DNA of 64,000 nt from Sphagnum magellanicum (Eukaryota; Streptophyta; Sphagnopsida; Sphagnales; Sphagnaceae). The notes below the pieces were generated by a model. The model saw only the letters and a list, made by a program, of their open reading frames with translations, was not told the DNA's origin and ran no database searches. A program made the translations under genes and the position numbers. Below are positions 36,465 through 48,860 of the stretch, in pieces (position 1 is the stretch's first letter; each line of letters starts with the position of its first letter). The DNA lies in the NCBI GenBank assembly GCA_021904315.1, contig CM038924.1:16311551-16375550 (forward strand), read 5' to 3'.

Positions 36465-37650
36465 TTAAATAAAAACTAACTATTACATAAACATTTGAGC
36501 ATATTTTTAATATTATCGGAAAGCCCTTTGTGAGTAGGATTTAATGAAAATAATTTTCATTTTTTTAGACCTAAGGAAGAAGAGATATTGAATTTTGAAT
36601 AGTTTTTGTCATTGGGTATGTAGGTAAATTATAAAATGGTTTTGAAAATTAGAATTTGTTGCATAACTAGTTCATACTTGGGTCAATGGCATAGGCTCCC
36701 ATGGGACACTAAATGTTGAAATTTAAAACCATGTGCGTCAAACAAGGTATTGTTTGGGGTGTATTAGGTAATTTTTCACCTTATTTTTTTTCACCCTATT
36801 ATTACCTAATTTTTCAATATGCACATATTTAAACCACCTATATTAATTATATATCAATTTTCTAAATATACATACCCACATTTTAAAACTAATTAAATTA
36901 TATTTTTACCGAGCAACCAATATATGGCACCCTATATTTTACTCGTGTATTTTGTAAATTTTATAATGAATGTCCCCTAGGCATGGGCTAAAGTAATTTG
37001 AATTAAATTAAATTAAATTAAATTAAATTAGAATTGAAGTGAATCAAATTACATGTAATATCATTCCATATTTCCATTCAAATGGAACGTAATTTCCAAA
37101 AAATATTTTTCCATTAGTTGATCAGTATAAGTATTGCATAACAATGCAAAACCCATGTCTAATAATTTCAAAAGAAGGTATTAAACATACCTACCTACCT
37201 TACATATAGCTTACTTACCTTACCAACCCACCACTTGCCTACCTACTTGGAAACACACATCAATTTTGTGTTTCAAACATTATAACATTATTATGTAATT
37301 ATGTAGTCTCATAATATAAAAATTTACATGTCTTCAACAAGTAAATACTTAGTTTTTAAAAAAAAATCATAATTACACTGAAACTTGTAATGTCTTTTAA
37401 TTCCAATGAAACTTGTAAGTAGATTATGTGATGAGAGATGTAACACCATTGCTCAATCTTGGCTTAGGTGTTTGTGATAAATTTTTACCCCACTTTATTG
37501 AAATGAAATGTAGCATGACCTTGGAAGAAGTGATTCCATAAGACAAGGGGATTAGAGTCTGGACAAAGGATGGGAAGCAGGGATCTAACTAAGTCTTAAT
37601 GTCTTAGTACAAGGAGGTTGTGAATTGTATACATAAAAATCTCATAGTTG
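36465..37650 (+). repeat. Dispersed repeat family B, copy 2
   Basis: Inverse of 4540-5905 and direct match of 61730-62910. It directly follows the hAT relic. It contains an AATTAAATTAAA run near 37010, a CTACCTACC tract near 37195, and a 3' part (ccataagacaaggggattag) also found at 47355 and 50085. Confidence 0.7.
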
Positions 37651-38429
37651 TTCACCTATGGGAGAAAGAGAAAAAGAGCGGTTTAGTGCTGCCAATGGAG
37701 TGGAATTAATTTAACATTGTTCCAATTGTTATATTTAACATTCTACATATTATATAGTTGGAGGGATTTAATTGACGACTCTATAGGACATAGAGTTGTC
37801 AGTGTGAGGCAAGATTCTATAGCAATAGCAGTCGTCACCATCACACCAATGGCTTGTTCAAGGGATTGTGGAAGCAAATTGCACACATTTGAACGTTGTA
37901 GAATTTTAGTGGGTACGGTGGCGGCAACGATGGGGAAGTGGTAAGAATAGTAACGCAGTAACCAACAACAACAACAACATCGATACATAATGGAAAAGAA
38001 AATCGGGGCAGTGTTGTCTGCATGGTTAATGACGACTATGCACATTATGCGATTTTGAAGCTAGAACAAATGGCATACTTCTAGATTTCACTACGATTTG
38101 ATTAATCTCATTGGAGTTGAGATGTGATTGCTAGTGTTAATTCCAACTCGGAACCAATGGCAGTAGAGGAAATGTGGTGTTCAAGCTTTCTAACTAAAAC
38201 AAAGCTTGTTAAAGGAAGTAACTTGCTCCAAATTACACATGAACTACTAAGTAGCAAAAATAGATAGGCTTTTGGGATACAATTTGAGAGAGGAGGTGTA
38301 ATTGGGAACTTAATAGGCAATGATCAAAATGCTTAATATTTTTGCATGAAAAGATTATTTCTAATTTGTTGGATCTTGTGCATGCTTGGGAAGAATTTGA
38401 AAGCAGACGTTTGAAAGCATGTCGCATAT

Positions 38430-39345
38430 GACACTATGTATGCAACATGTATATACGATGTTAATATACATGTTCATACATACATACCAATCCAATGTAA
38501 TTGCACCTTATGTGCAATTTTCCTTGCAACTACAGGCAAGTAATCAAAATATGACACATGTTTAAAAATTAGACAACTAGCTTGTGGACACGTGTCATTG
38601 TTTAACTTTTTTTTGTTTTCAAAATTAAAAATTCATTCGATTAATTTCAATCATTAGAGTTTTTGCCACTAGGATGATGACACGTGGCACATCATGGAAC
38701 GTTCATTGACCATTTGACATGTGTTCAATATTTTAATACCAATTATATGGTGACACATGGCAATCAAGGCCCAGCTATTTTTAAACTTTTAAATATTAAT
38801 TAATGAAATCTAAGTCATCCAATTTATGGCTAATAAGATGTTGACACATGGTGCCTAGGTAAGTAGATAATAATTAAACCCTATTAAGTAAGTAGGTTTA
38901 TTTAGGTATGTAAGTAGGTTGAAAAATAGCTAGGCTTAGGTTATATAAGTAGGTTTAGAATAATCCAATTTTATTTTTAGGTTTGACCATTTCATAAAGG
39001 TCAAGTTTTTTTCATTCATTCATCCCCAATGGCACTTGGTATTTGGTTTCAACATAACTATTGCTCCTGCTTACATATTGAGCCAAATAGAATTGGAAGC
39101 CAAAGGATATGGGTTAAAACATTCCATTGCAAACCTCATGAACCAACCTAGTTGCGCATTAGATGCAATTACTGCAATAAAGTATAACAACCAAGGGAGG
39201 GCTTTGTTGCTTTTGGTGTCCAAACAAAACTTGAAGCCCTCCTCTTGGCACATCTAACGCATTAAGAATCGTTGAAAACAAATTAGAAAAATGAGAAAGT
39301 TATGGCCCCCCAAAGTAAAGGGGGTCAAAAAACTTTAAAAAGAAA
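38430..39345. other. Spacer after duplication copy 1
   Basis: No gene recognised. Contains GTAG-rich words near 38850-38950 and several acacgtgtca / gacacgtgg words near 38590-38760. Confidence 0.35.
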
Positions 39346-42300
39346 CTATTGAGGCCGGTTCCTAAACATATATGCAAGACCTTTAATTGCATCCATCACA
39401 AATGAAGTTTCTTTCCTCCCTAAGTTTTTATAATAATGACCTTCCACTACTTCATCTCCTTTCTCAAGTGAAGTTATAATCATTTGCCAATGGTTGGTCC
39501 CCTTTGTACATAAACAAACGTCTAACACACGTGAGAACCCAAAACAATGAATTTTCTTCATTCCCAACCTCTACACAAACAACAAAGTTACCCCCAACTT
39601 GTAATTCAAATGCAAGTTGGTTGTTGTTTGGACCTACCTCCCAATTTGTGTTATCATCATTAACTTCCACCAACATATCAATACTGGAACATGGTTCCAG
39701 TGTTATTAATTGCCAAGACTTTACATGAGCTTGATTAGGACATACTCCAACCACATCATCGACACAATGGCTGCATGAATAGTTGTAGTTTCAAACTTGG
39801 AGTAGGACATTCTTAGAATGGTTCACAAAACGAACAAAATGCATGCTACATGATCCAGAAACTATTTTGCAACTATATTAGCATTGCCTATCCACTTCAC
39901 CCACTTGGATCTCAATAAAGTTTCTAGCAACTTCTAGCCTTGCCCTCGGATATGTAGCATGGGCAATGTTCATGGCGATCTACAAAAGCTTGGTAACATT
40001 AGAAACATTGTGCATCTTTACACCGTTGGATCGCAATTGCTCAGTCCTGATGCATTGCTTGAAGCAAGCCTCGACACCATCATGGGGTCCCTTCCCATGA
40101 CAAATGCCCCAATAGTGCCAATCAAGCATGCACTCACGTGGAAGTTCAGGGCAAGCTGTAAAAGAAAGGTATTTTACAATATAAATCCATGAGCGAAATC
40201 CCTTAAATTGGGCAGCACATCCATCATTCCAGATAATGTGGCACTTGGGATATATCTTTTGTCCACAAAGATGGGCCCAATGGAGGTTCAAGCTTTTCTG
40301 TACAAACAAATTATCATGTTTATGATCATCATTAATATAGTAAAAATACTAAGTTTGCAAGCATTGGCTATGTTCATCTTTAAGGTCATAATTAGGGTTC
40401 ACAATATACATAATATGGACTAGGATTGTGAGTTGAAAGTTAAACCAATGTTTTTCCTGCACTTCATTTTGGCCTTTGAATGAATAGTTTTTGCAAAGTC
40501 AATCAATGACATAACCTCACCATCTCTCAACTATGTTAGACATAACTTGTATTAACTATCTTGCCATTGAGCAACATGATTGTGAAGGACAAATTCACAT
40601 ATCTTGGGTGTAGCATATGCTAAAAACATCCTAGGGTTAGCCCTTTTGTGCTCCAAATGAGTGACTTCTTTCAATTCACTATCTCTAGTTTTTTTAACAA
40701 ATACTTTTTCAAACCTTCACCAATACACCAACCTGATGTTTGTGGGGTCTAACTCTCTGTCACATAGTAGAATATTATGGAAGCCACAAAACGTGCATTC
40801 ACCTTTCGCACAATTGAGTTTAAACCAAGGACTGCCTAGGGGCTTTGGACAAAGATACAATGACCATAGGTCCATGTTCCTCTTGAATACATGGTTGATG
40901 CTTTAACAAGCAACAATACCTTGTACAACTTGGGAATTGCTAGTTGGTCTTATGCAAATTGAATCACATAAGCAATTGCATGAAGGGTGGTCTTCACCAT
41001 GGTGTACATTAATCGATCTCATGTTGTTGAAATCGTCCTTAATCTCAACCATCTCTTAGTGATACTTGCAACAAGTGTTGAAGTCCTTCAACTTTTTCAC
41101 AAAATAAAGCTTCAATTTGACAAATGATGCAAGCCCTATTTGCACATCTTCATGAACTGCCTTGAATCGAATGAAAAAATCAACTTGCATGAAACAATTC
41201 AATGGTGCAAGGAGTTGTTAGATACCTCAAACATGTAGTACAATGCAACATGGTTATAGAGAATAAGTAGATTCATATTAAAATAGGCTTCTCAAAAGTC
41301 ATTTTATTTCAGGATAGAAAAACTTTTAGGACTTGATCACCAAGGAACCTCTAGGAATTTAAATTCCCAATGCATCTAAGAATCAACACATGCAAGAATT
41401 GACTACCTAGGACTAATAACCTATATTACAGTTTAGGAATTAAGCCATGTAGGATTAGACTACCCAACATTTTAATAACCTATATTATACTCCAAGAATC
41501 AAGTTGTGCAGGACTAGCTACCTAGGACTTTTAATAACCTACATTATAATCTAGGAATCAACCTAGATGCAGGACTATGTTACCAGGATTTCTAATAACT
41601 TACATTACAATCTACAAATCAATTTATATGTAGGATTATGCTACCCATGAGTTTTAATAACCTACATTATAGTCCATGAATCAACCTATATGCAAGACTA
41701 TGCTACCTAGGACTTATAATAACTTATAATATAATCTAGGAATCAACCTAGATGCAGGACTATGGTACCCAAGATTCTTAATAACCTACATTATAGTCTA
41801 GGAATCAACCTAGATGCAAGACTATGGTACCCAAGATTCTTAATAACCTACATTATAGTCTAGGAATCAACCCAATTATGCAAGATTAAGTCACCATGAA
41901 GGACTAACCAATGTAAGACATCTATTTACCTAGGACTATTGAAATAATCTAGGATTAAACCCAATGCAAAATTGCATTTGCCATCATCATATGCAAGACA
42001 CTAAAAGAAAATACATGATTTATCATACTTGCACACTTATACATTTATAGTGCATGATTAAATTCACATGGTCTTGATGTTTTCCACAATGCATTTGATA
42101 AGACCTTTAAGGACAGAAGCTAAGGAATTGACAAGATGAACATTCACACATCACACCAATGCTTCAATTCTAAACTACAACTTGTCACATGAACATAGAT
42201 CAACTTAATGAATAGGAATGATTCAAATGATTTACCTCGTTCTCTTGTAGATAATGTTTTGCATGCATCTCCTTCACATTTCTTACAATGAGGTTTGTAA

Positions 42301-42870
42301 TAACCTTTTTATTGTTGGGTGACACCCTTTTATCATCTGTCCACCATTCTAAAACAACAATAATAATTCTCTCTGGGAAAACATATTTCTAGCTACTTTG
42401 ATTTCTAAAAGTTTCTTGTGTTGCATTATCTCCTAAAAGATCTTTTATTGAGACCCACACGTCTTCCAGCTATTCTTACACTCTTATTATCACATGCTGA
42501 TACCACTGTAGTTTCTACAACATTTCGGGTTAAGTATTGGTCTTTCCCATTGCCATCCTTTAAATCATTCCAAACAAAAGCTAAACTATTACAAATTATA
42601 GCACATTCTTGCAATGTTTTGCGATTAATAACAAAATTTGGCATCACACCATTTAAGAATGGTTCACATACCAATTTTTCAAACACCTTCTTTTGGAATC
42701 TTTCACCCCTATAACTTATAGATGCATGTAACATGTGGTTCATCTTCTTTGCATATATTGTAATAGCTCGATCAATGCTGGGATCATCTTCATGATCATC
42801 TTGCTCAGGCGCCTCTCGTACTTGTTTTTGTAATGTTTCTTCTCTCTCCTTTAACCTCAATTTGTTGTTT
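39346..42870 (-). pseudogene. Decayed ORF of an unclassified transposon-like family
   Basis: On the minus strand a long protein can be followed in pieces. Near 42860-42426 it reads NVVETTVVSACDN then RRVGLNKRSFRR, helix-turn-helix-like. Near 40906-40400 it reads KGECTFCGFHNILLCDRELDP, KRANPRMFLAYATPKICEF, LRDGEVMSLIDFAKNYSF. Near 40309-39980 it reads IIWNDGCAAQFKGF and ICHGKGPHDGVEACFKQCIR. Near 39975-39720 it reads ARNFIEIQVGEVDR and SGSCSMHFVRFVNHS. At 39754-39346 it reads FELQVGGNFVVCVEVG and SLFWVLTC. Stops and frameshifts are frequent and an array at 41400-41895 interrupts it. I recognise the pattern (DGCA.QFK..., GKG..DG..A..K..IR) from repeated uncharacterised proteins in plants and animals, probably a DNA transposon, but cannot name the superfamily. 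Confidence 0.6.
41400..41895 (+). repeat. 62-bp tandem repeat, about eight units
   Basis: Units such as aataacctacattatagtct + aggaatcaacctagatgcaa + gactatggtacccaagattctt follow each other. The last two complete units start at 41780 and 41842, exactly 62 bases apart and almost identical; earlier units are more diverged. The array lies inside the decayed minus-strand element. Confidence 0.85.
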
Positions 42871-43740
42871 CTTCGTATAATGGCACAATGAGCTTTTTAT
42901 GTAGCCTCATGAACAAGTCTAATCTTTGTTCTTTCCCAATCTTGATGTTCATTACATGCATTGCCCATTTCCACAAAAATGCAAATACCTAACCAAAATC
43001 AACGACACCATACTCAAATGTTTTAAGAGCTTTGAATATTTGTATAATGTAAAAATAGTTCCCATAAAAATATGTGTTATTAGGATTTTCAAACTCAAAT
43101 TGAGTTGGAAAAATAAGATCTCTATTAGCTTTCAACTTGTAGACATGTTGTAGTGCAAACTTCCATATATTATATATATTGCTACAGGACCTATTCTATA
43201 GTAGGGTTAAAATGAGTTACTATGGCCATTAAAAGATCAGTCTAATAGTTTCAAAGTAAACTTGATCCAAACCATTGCAAATACATGAACAAACCAGAAA
43301 ATTGGTTGAAAACTCACAGTTACAGTTGGAAACCTCTCGATTAGGTATTTGTCATGCCAATGAAAAGAATTGACATCCACTAGCCATTATGTTGGCCATT
43401 CAATACACATCTCAAATAGATATTCCTACCATTTGTTCACATGTATAATCATCTTATTTGATCAATTACATCAATAATGAACCCCAACCTATTCAAAATA
43501 CAATTTGTCCCATGTGTATATCACATGGATGTAGCTCAATTCCAACATATTTAAGTAAACATTTCTAACCTTTTGATCTGTCAAACCTCTCATGCTTCAA
43601 AATCCAATTTACTTTTGTTAACATGTAATGCAACTTTATTGGCTTGGCCCAACTTCCACTTTCTCTCCCTTTTTTCACATTATCTCCTACTTCATCAAAT
43701 GTGTTCCTTTGTACAATACCATCCTATCATCTTTTGTATT
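42871..43740. other. Intergenic sequence
   Basis: No gene recognised. Could be the 5' flank of the unclassified element on its left or the 3' flank of the ankyrin pseudogene on its right. Confidence 0.35.
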
Positions 43741-43751
43741 GAATAATATCA

Positions 43752-44001
43752 TCATTTAATTGAAAATAAACCAACAACAAAAATGTGGGTCATAGGTTTC
43801 ACTTCTTTTTCAACAGCTCTTCCTCTGAACTTTGTTTTAATTCCTCCATCCTCTATGATATCTTGTTTTTTTTCATTAACTACCTCTTCTTCAGTGCAAC
43901 TCTTGCCATTAACTCCGTCTTCATCAGAACAATTTGCCATATAATGGTTAGACCCTCTTGGCCTTGATGATTCATTATCTCTTGGATCTGTAAAAAAATT
44001 G
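43752..44001 (-). other. Exon-like open stretch, possible last exon of the ankyrin gene
   Basis: After a strong plant acceptor on the minus strand (tttttttacag, near 44001-44011), an open frame runs DPRDNESSRPRGSNHYMANC..., is rich in Glu, Asp and Lys, and stops at 43752 after GLFSIK. No domain recognised. Its link to the ankyrin pseudogene upstream is only by position and strand. Confidence 0.3.
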
Positions 44002-44599
44002 ATGGTTCTTTCATAATTTCATTCCCTTCTAGTCTATTTGACACCACTTTTAGACACCATAAAGATCTCCTCCTCCATCTACTAAACTCCTTGTGTGTAG
44101 GGATTTTACTTATTCACGATGTACTATGGATCAAGAAACTTTTCATTTTGTTCATCCTGCATCTCCAAAACAGGATAAGTTCTAGTGAGACATTCTAACA
44201 ATATCTCTCTTTATCAACAATTTTAGCTTCATATAGCCCCAGGTTCTACCAACTTTAGGTCCTTCTACTCCATCAGTTCAGTGGCCTTCCATTAATCCTC
44301 CAAAGAAACATTCCCATCTCTTGCTCACTTCTACCAGATTAATCTTAATAAGTATAAGATCTTGTTGAAAACCATTTGTTGTTTTTTAACAACTCTTACC
44401 TATTTCCACTTGCCCTTCTATCTCTTCATGAACCTTAGAATTACTCCCTTCCTATCTTGAGCTACTAATAGCTACACATGACATTCAATTCTTTCCTCAT
44501 TTTAGCAGTAATCAAACCCAAGCTCTTCACACACAAACAATCCATAGGGTAGAAATCATCATAAAATTAAGGTTCTTCCAATAACTGCGCACATCATAT

Positions 44600-45710
44600 A
44601 TCCATTCAGTTTTCCTAACTTCCTAAGGGAGCTAGCTGAATGTGCTCAAATTGAATGTTTGAATTAGCAAGTTTAGTTTCTAGCAAGCTCAAAAATTGGG
44701 ACCAGATGCATCTAGAAGGAATAAAGGAGTTTGTCAAATACCTTGGAAATAAAGAGATGATTTCAACTCCAATGCTAAGAGCAGTGCAATCTTTGGCCAA
44801 GAGTAATTATCCTGGTTTCCGACAAAATCTCTCCATGAGGTGACTTCTTGTCCTTGTGGACAATTGAAATCTTGTGCGTTGATCGTGGAACTGCTACTTT
44901 AATGGACACATCACTGCCATTTTCAAGCAATATCTTTATTATCTCCAAACTTCGGCTCTTTTCGTACTTGTACACGGCCAAGTGCAGTGCTATCACACCC
45001 TACATACCAAAACTATTGTTAATCTCTGGCCTCCCTCCCAATTCACCTAGGTTATTTAAATCTTTCTCTCCTTAGAACATGGCTCAAGCAATAGTTTGCA
45101 AAGACCTACAATAACCTCCTAATTTTGTCATCAAATCCTTGCCTTCGTGCCCTACGTTGTCGTCATCCATTTGTTTTTTTCAAACATTAACTGGATGTTA
45201 ATTTCTTTCCTTTTTCTTAAATGATGGCCATAAATACTAACATAAAATTCACTTAAAAACTCCCTAATAACTTCTTTAGGTTTCAAATTTCTTTAGCATA
45301 ACCATCACCCGAAAGGGAATGGTATCTGATATTGGTTCTTCATTACATTCACCCCCCAAGCATCATATGTACACACACATTTGAACATATCACAAATCCA
45401 ACAAGTAGGCGACAAAATCGATAAAAGAAATAATAACTTCCAATTATTTACAAAATGCGAGATCTTCTTGGCTTCTAGAGAACAAAATAGAGAATCTCGA
45501 TTCGTGTAGAAAGATGCGAGGGCCTATTTTTAAGAATTGGAAAATTCCGAGTGACTAGTCGCAACAACATTCAATCTCAACATAAGCAGAGACAAAACAA
45601 AGAAACACACACTCTCAACAAACAAATGATGAAAAATTTCCATCTTACCTCATCATTGTAAACATTCACATTAACCTTACGGTTCTTGATGGAGCATGTG
45701 AACGTTGTCA
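44600..45710 (-). pseudogene. Ankyrin-repeat protein pseudogene
   Basis: A possible first exon starts at about 45710 (MTTFTCSIKNRKVNVNVYND) and meets a donor GTAAG. Near 45170-44775 one frame reads MDDDNVGHEGKDLMTKLGG, has stops after QTIA, AMF and NSFGM, then gives an ankyrin unit: IALHLAVYKYEKSRSLEIIK and LLENGSDVSIKV, matching the TALHLA...VK.LLE.GAD.N consensus. A shifted frame continues KDCTALSIGVEIISLF to 44615. Ankyrin repeats mediate protein contacts. The stops in otherwise repeat-like text argue for a decayed gene, unless the unbroken parts are separate exons. Confidence 0.5.
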
Positions 45711-45824
45711 TCTTTTACACAACGGAAGAACGTGGTTTGATTCAACTTCAGGTTATGGCGGGTTTAGTCAAAAAGCCCGACTTAGTCGACCCTAAACCTA
45801 AACCCTAAACCAAGTCCTTGTGCA

Positions 45825-46640
45825 TGATTTGCATCGCAACTGCAATTGCATATAATTCTCATCACTTAGACTCATGCCTGCTGGTGGTGAAGGTGTTTGA
45901 GAATAACCCAATTTGCCAAATCAAGAGTGTGAGACCAGACATTCTGCTTGTACTTTCTCACATTTGCGAACTAGCAAAGAAGCAAATTGATAATAAGGGC
46001 CAAGTGATTCGCTTATAGCCGTTCTGGCAGACAATAATGGCTCCTTAAATTATATGGTAAGCTTCCCATAGTCCCAAAAGCTTTTAGTGAAAAGTAGTTC
46101 TTGTACATTAGTAAGATGCCTAATGTGCGATGTCACATTTCAATGTATCTGATGTATTCGACCTGAAGAAAGGATGTGTGAGACTGTGGTTGTAGTGGTG
46201 TCACAATGCAGTTGACAAAGCATGTCCATAAGATCCACAAGCAGTACTTGGCAATTCTGGCATTGAAGATAAATGTAAAGGTAGGTTTTTGAGGGCATGG
46301 AATCCTTCACATTCACATTTGTGCATCATGTTTTGAGGCGTGGATAGAGTTGTCTTAAATGTTTTAGTGTCAGTAATGCCCTGGCTGTACGGAGATAATG
46401 GTTGCAGGAGAGTCTCTCCCTTCATATGGACCTCATAGACAACTAATTCCACGGTATTTGTTGACTGTTCATCTCCATTGCCATGGGCATAGGTTGGGGG
46501 ACTGAATATGGTTTTGGTTAATGCACTGTCCAGAACAACCTCTGGTACTGAAATACGTACAATCATCTTCGGTGTGGATGTCATACACCCACATTTGGGA
46601 GAGGACATGATTGTTGTGGTAAGGATGAGACCATTTTGCA
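45825..46640 (+). pseudogene. Argonaute (AGO1-like) PIWI-domain pseudogene fragment with introns
   Basis: Three pieces of an Argonaute PIWI domain lie in order on the plus strand. About 46008-46057 gives DSLIAVLADNNGSLNYM, ending at a gtaagc donor. About 46160-46278 gives MCETVVVVVSQC, a 1-base shift, LTKHVHKIHKQYLAILALKI and NVK, ending at a gtaggt donor. About 46500-46630 gives GLNMVLVNALSR, then TIIFGVDVIHPHLGED. The last holds the first catalytic Asp of the slicer motif (in plant AGO1-type: FGADVTHPHPGED). Introns kept at family positions show this arose by DNA duplication, not from an mRNA. Two frameshifts and the missing rest of the gene make it non-coding. The upstream 45818-46007 frame (SVRPDILLVLSHICELAKKQ) is probably the preceding piece. 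Confidence 0.78.
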
Positions 46641-46729
46641 CCAAAATCCTTGTGGTCAATTTTTCTTGCGGACTCAAGTGCCTATTATTTCTCAAAGCAG
46701 GTTAAATATCAAATATCCAAAGTCAATTC

Positions 46730-47590
46730 TCTGGATATGATACTGTGATACTTTAGGTTTGCCCAGGTAGTTGCATCATGGGACTGGCCTGATGCATATC
46801 TGATGGTTATATAAATTGTTCATAACTTCCAAAATGCAACTCATAATTTTTTAGAAGTAAAGTAAAGCATTTCAGTTGTAAAAGTGGTTTTGAACTTTGA
46901 TAGCAACATAATAATGAACATCTTATCAGAACAGAAACATAAGTGTTTAATTTGCCGACACTATGAAACAAAATGTAAACGATGGCATCACAAAACTGGA
47001 AAATGTGATGTCAAATGCGTGAAATTAACAAGAGTAGATGATGTGGAATAAGTATTATAAATGTCATTCATAATTGGTAATACTTTGTAGGGAAAAAATT
47101 CAGTAGTCTGTTGCAAAACTGATGTTGAATATTGGTTAACAATTGCAAGACGAGTCAAGGTGGTTATGAGTTGGAGGTGAGGCCTTGGTTACAATCCATG
47201 AGGCTAGGAATAATAAAGTGCTAAAAGAGATCCAAGTATGTGAACAGAGATATAACCAGCTGCCATCGCCCGGTCATGGCTCCGGTGTTGGTGATAAGTT
47301 CCTGCCCTGCTTTATTGAAATGAAACGTAGCACGACTGTGAATAAGGTGATTCCATAAGACAAGGGGATTGGAGTCTGGACAAAGCAAGGGAAGCAGGGA
47401 TCTAACTAAGTCTTAACGACTCTAGGACTCAAGTGTGTGAAAACTTAACCAACTAATTTTTCTATGTGTATTTGAAGGCACCTCAAATTATTGATACAAC
47501 CATTTTCCTAGCACTTAAGCATTTTACTGGTACTATTCATTTCCTCCCTGCTTGTCTTCATACCATCATTTTAACATTATAACTCTGATT
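46730..47590. repeat. Lectin-flank block D, copy 1
   Basis: About 850 bases repeated in direct orientation at about 49466-50300. Landmarks: aggtttgcccaggtagttgcatcatgggactggcctgatgc near 46757, gttggaggtgaggccttgg near 47171, ccataagacaaggggattggagtctggacaaag near 47355. Its right third is the 5' part of repeat family B. Short frames in it have no recognised motif. Confidence 0.8.
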
Positions 47591-48425
47591 GTACTGCCTA
47601 GATTTTGGAAATGTATTCGATCCAAGATTTTTAGAGGACTCTTCTATAAGTCTGAAGGTGTTATGTGTAGGGTAAATACCTTGGCAGCAGGGTTTCTGGA
47701 TTCATAACTGCACCTCACCCAAGCCCACATCCAGGTTTAGGGTTTAAGCATGTTGTCCAGGGCTTTACCAAGCAGGAAAGACCTGCTTCAATTTGTTTTT
47801 CAAGTTTTTTTGCCTACTGTACTCGGAGGCTACCCGCCAGGTATGATACCCACCCAGAGGGTACCAATCAGGTATCTAGTATGAAAAGGAGGGCAGGCGA
47901 TTTGAAAAACCAAACACCCGCCCTTGGCAAATGAAAAGTTACACTGAAAAAGGTGCCCTCGAAGTACAATAAATGATTTGGACCAGGTGTCATCACAGTG
48001 TGATATGACCCAAGACACATCAAGGGATTAGACCGAACAAATAAGTACAGGGAATTGAAATGCCATCCAGCTGATCAGTGGTTGATTTTTCCCCAATAAA
48101 AGTAGACTAAGTTATGACTAATATGGACAATCTTAGTCGTTTCCCTTGGTTCACCAAGGGCACAGCTCCCCACCAGTGAATCAGTATTTCTCTTTCAAAT
48201 TTTGTGATGCAGTTAAAATGGCCTTCATGCAGAGGAAAAAAAATCCAAATCTGGCTATATTCCAGATATGAAAGTTGGAAAAAAAGAGTAATGGATCCTT
48301 CTATATTCTTGGGTATCTACAGGAATCTCCTATAAAAAAGTCTAGCTACTTGTCAATAAAGAAAACTTCTTGAAAGCTGGCAAATTTGGGCCACTTTTTT
48401 CAGGGAGAATCATTGGTTGTTGTGA
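47591..48425. other. Intergenic sequence left of the lectin pseudogene
   Basis: No gene recognised. The segment 48230-48330 resembles 32390-32500 (aaatctggcta ... ccttctatatt ... tacaggaatc), another small dispersed repeat. Confidence 0.35.
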
Positions 48426-48429
48426 TCAC

Positions 48430-48860
48430 TGCAGCCTAATGGAAAGAGACTACTGTGGAGAAACTGTCACGAGACTACCAACGAGGAAGTCATCAGCAAG
48501 AGATTCGAATAAATCACACGTTGGGAAGGGTTAAACTTTGCATCTACAAGGCAGCTTGCGAATCCTTGAACGAGGTGGATATACAATCGCATATAGAATA
48601 AATATTTTATTATTGTCTTCTCACCACAACAACAATATATAGCCAAGTTCAACATCCTGACGCTTGTTCGATCCTGACGCTTGCCAACGCCTCAACTGTG
48701 TCACCATCAGATCACATCTCTCTAGTTGACGTGCCGTTGGCACTGTCATCCCAAAACCTTAATGAACTGACAGTTAACTTATATTTGGAAAAATAACACC
48801 TGCTTGTGTAAAAGACCAGAGCACAACCAACACAAGCATGATCGAGGGAAAATGCCACAT
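48430..48860 (-). other. 3' flank of lectin pseudogene, shared with intact lectin
   Basis: This matches 51070-51560, the sequence beyond the stop codon of the intact lectin, with phrases such as gaggaagtcatcagcaagagattc and aataaatcacac. It shows that the two lectin genes were duplicated with their downstream sequence, which probably includes the 3' UTR. Confidence 0.65.

Larger units (their letters stand above)
27282..38425. repeat. Segmental duplication, copy 1
   Basis: Near-identical in direct orientation to 51282-63695, with roughly 2 percent mismatch by eye in AT-rich parts. The left breakpoint is at gatgatcgagctcttcaca, just outside the phosphatase gene; the right one follows gtttgaaagcat near 38425. 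Differences from copy 2 are a deletion of about 310 bp in the lectin, one fewer 85-bp promoter unit, absence of the Helitron, and small indels. Confidence 0.9.

Noticed and set aside
41400-41895. Possible CRISPR-like array
   Set aside because: Units are contiguous 62-bp tandem repeats without unique spacers, in a plant nuclear context.
46201-46695. Minus-strand frame of 164 codons
   Set aside because: It is antisense to the Argonaute fragment, whose plus-strand motifs explain the sequence.
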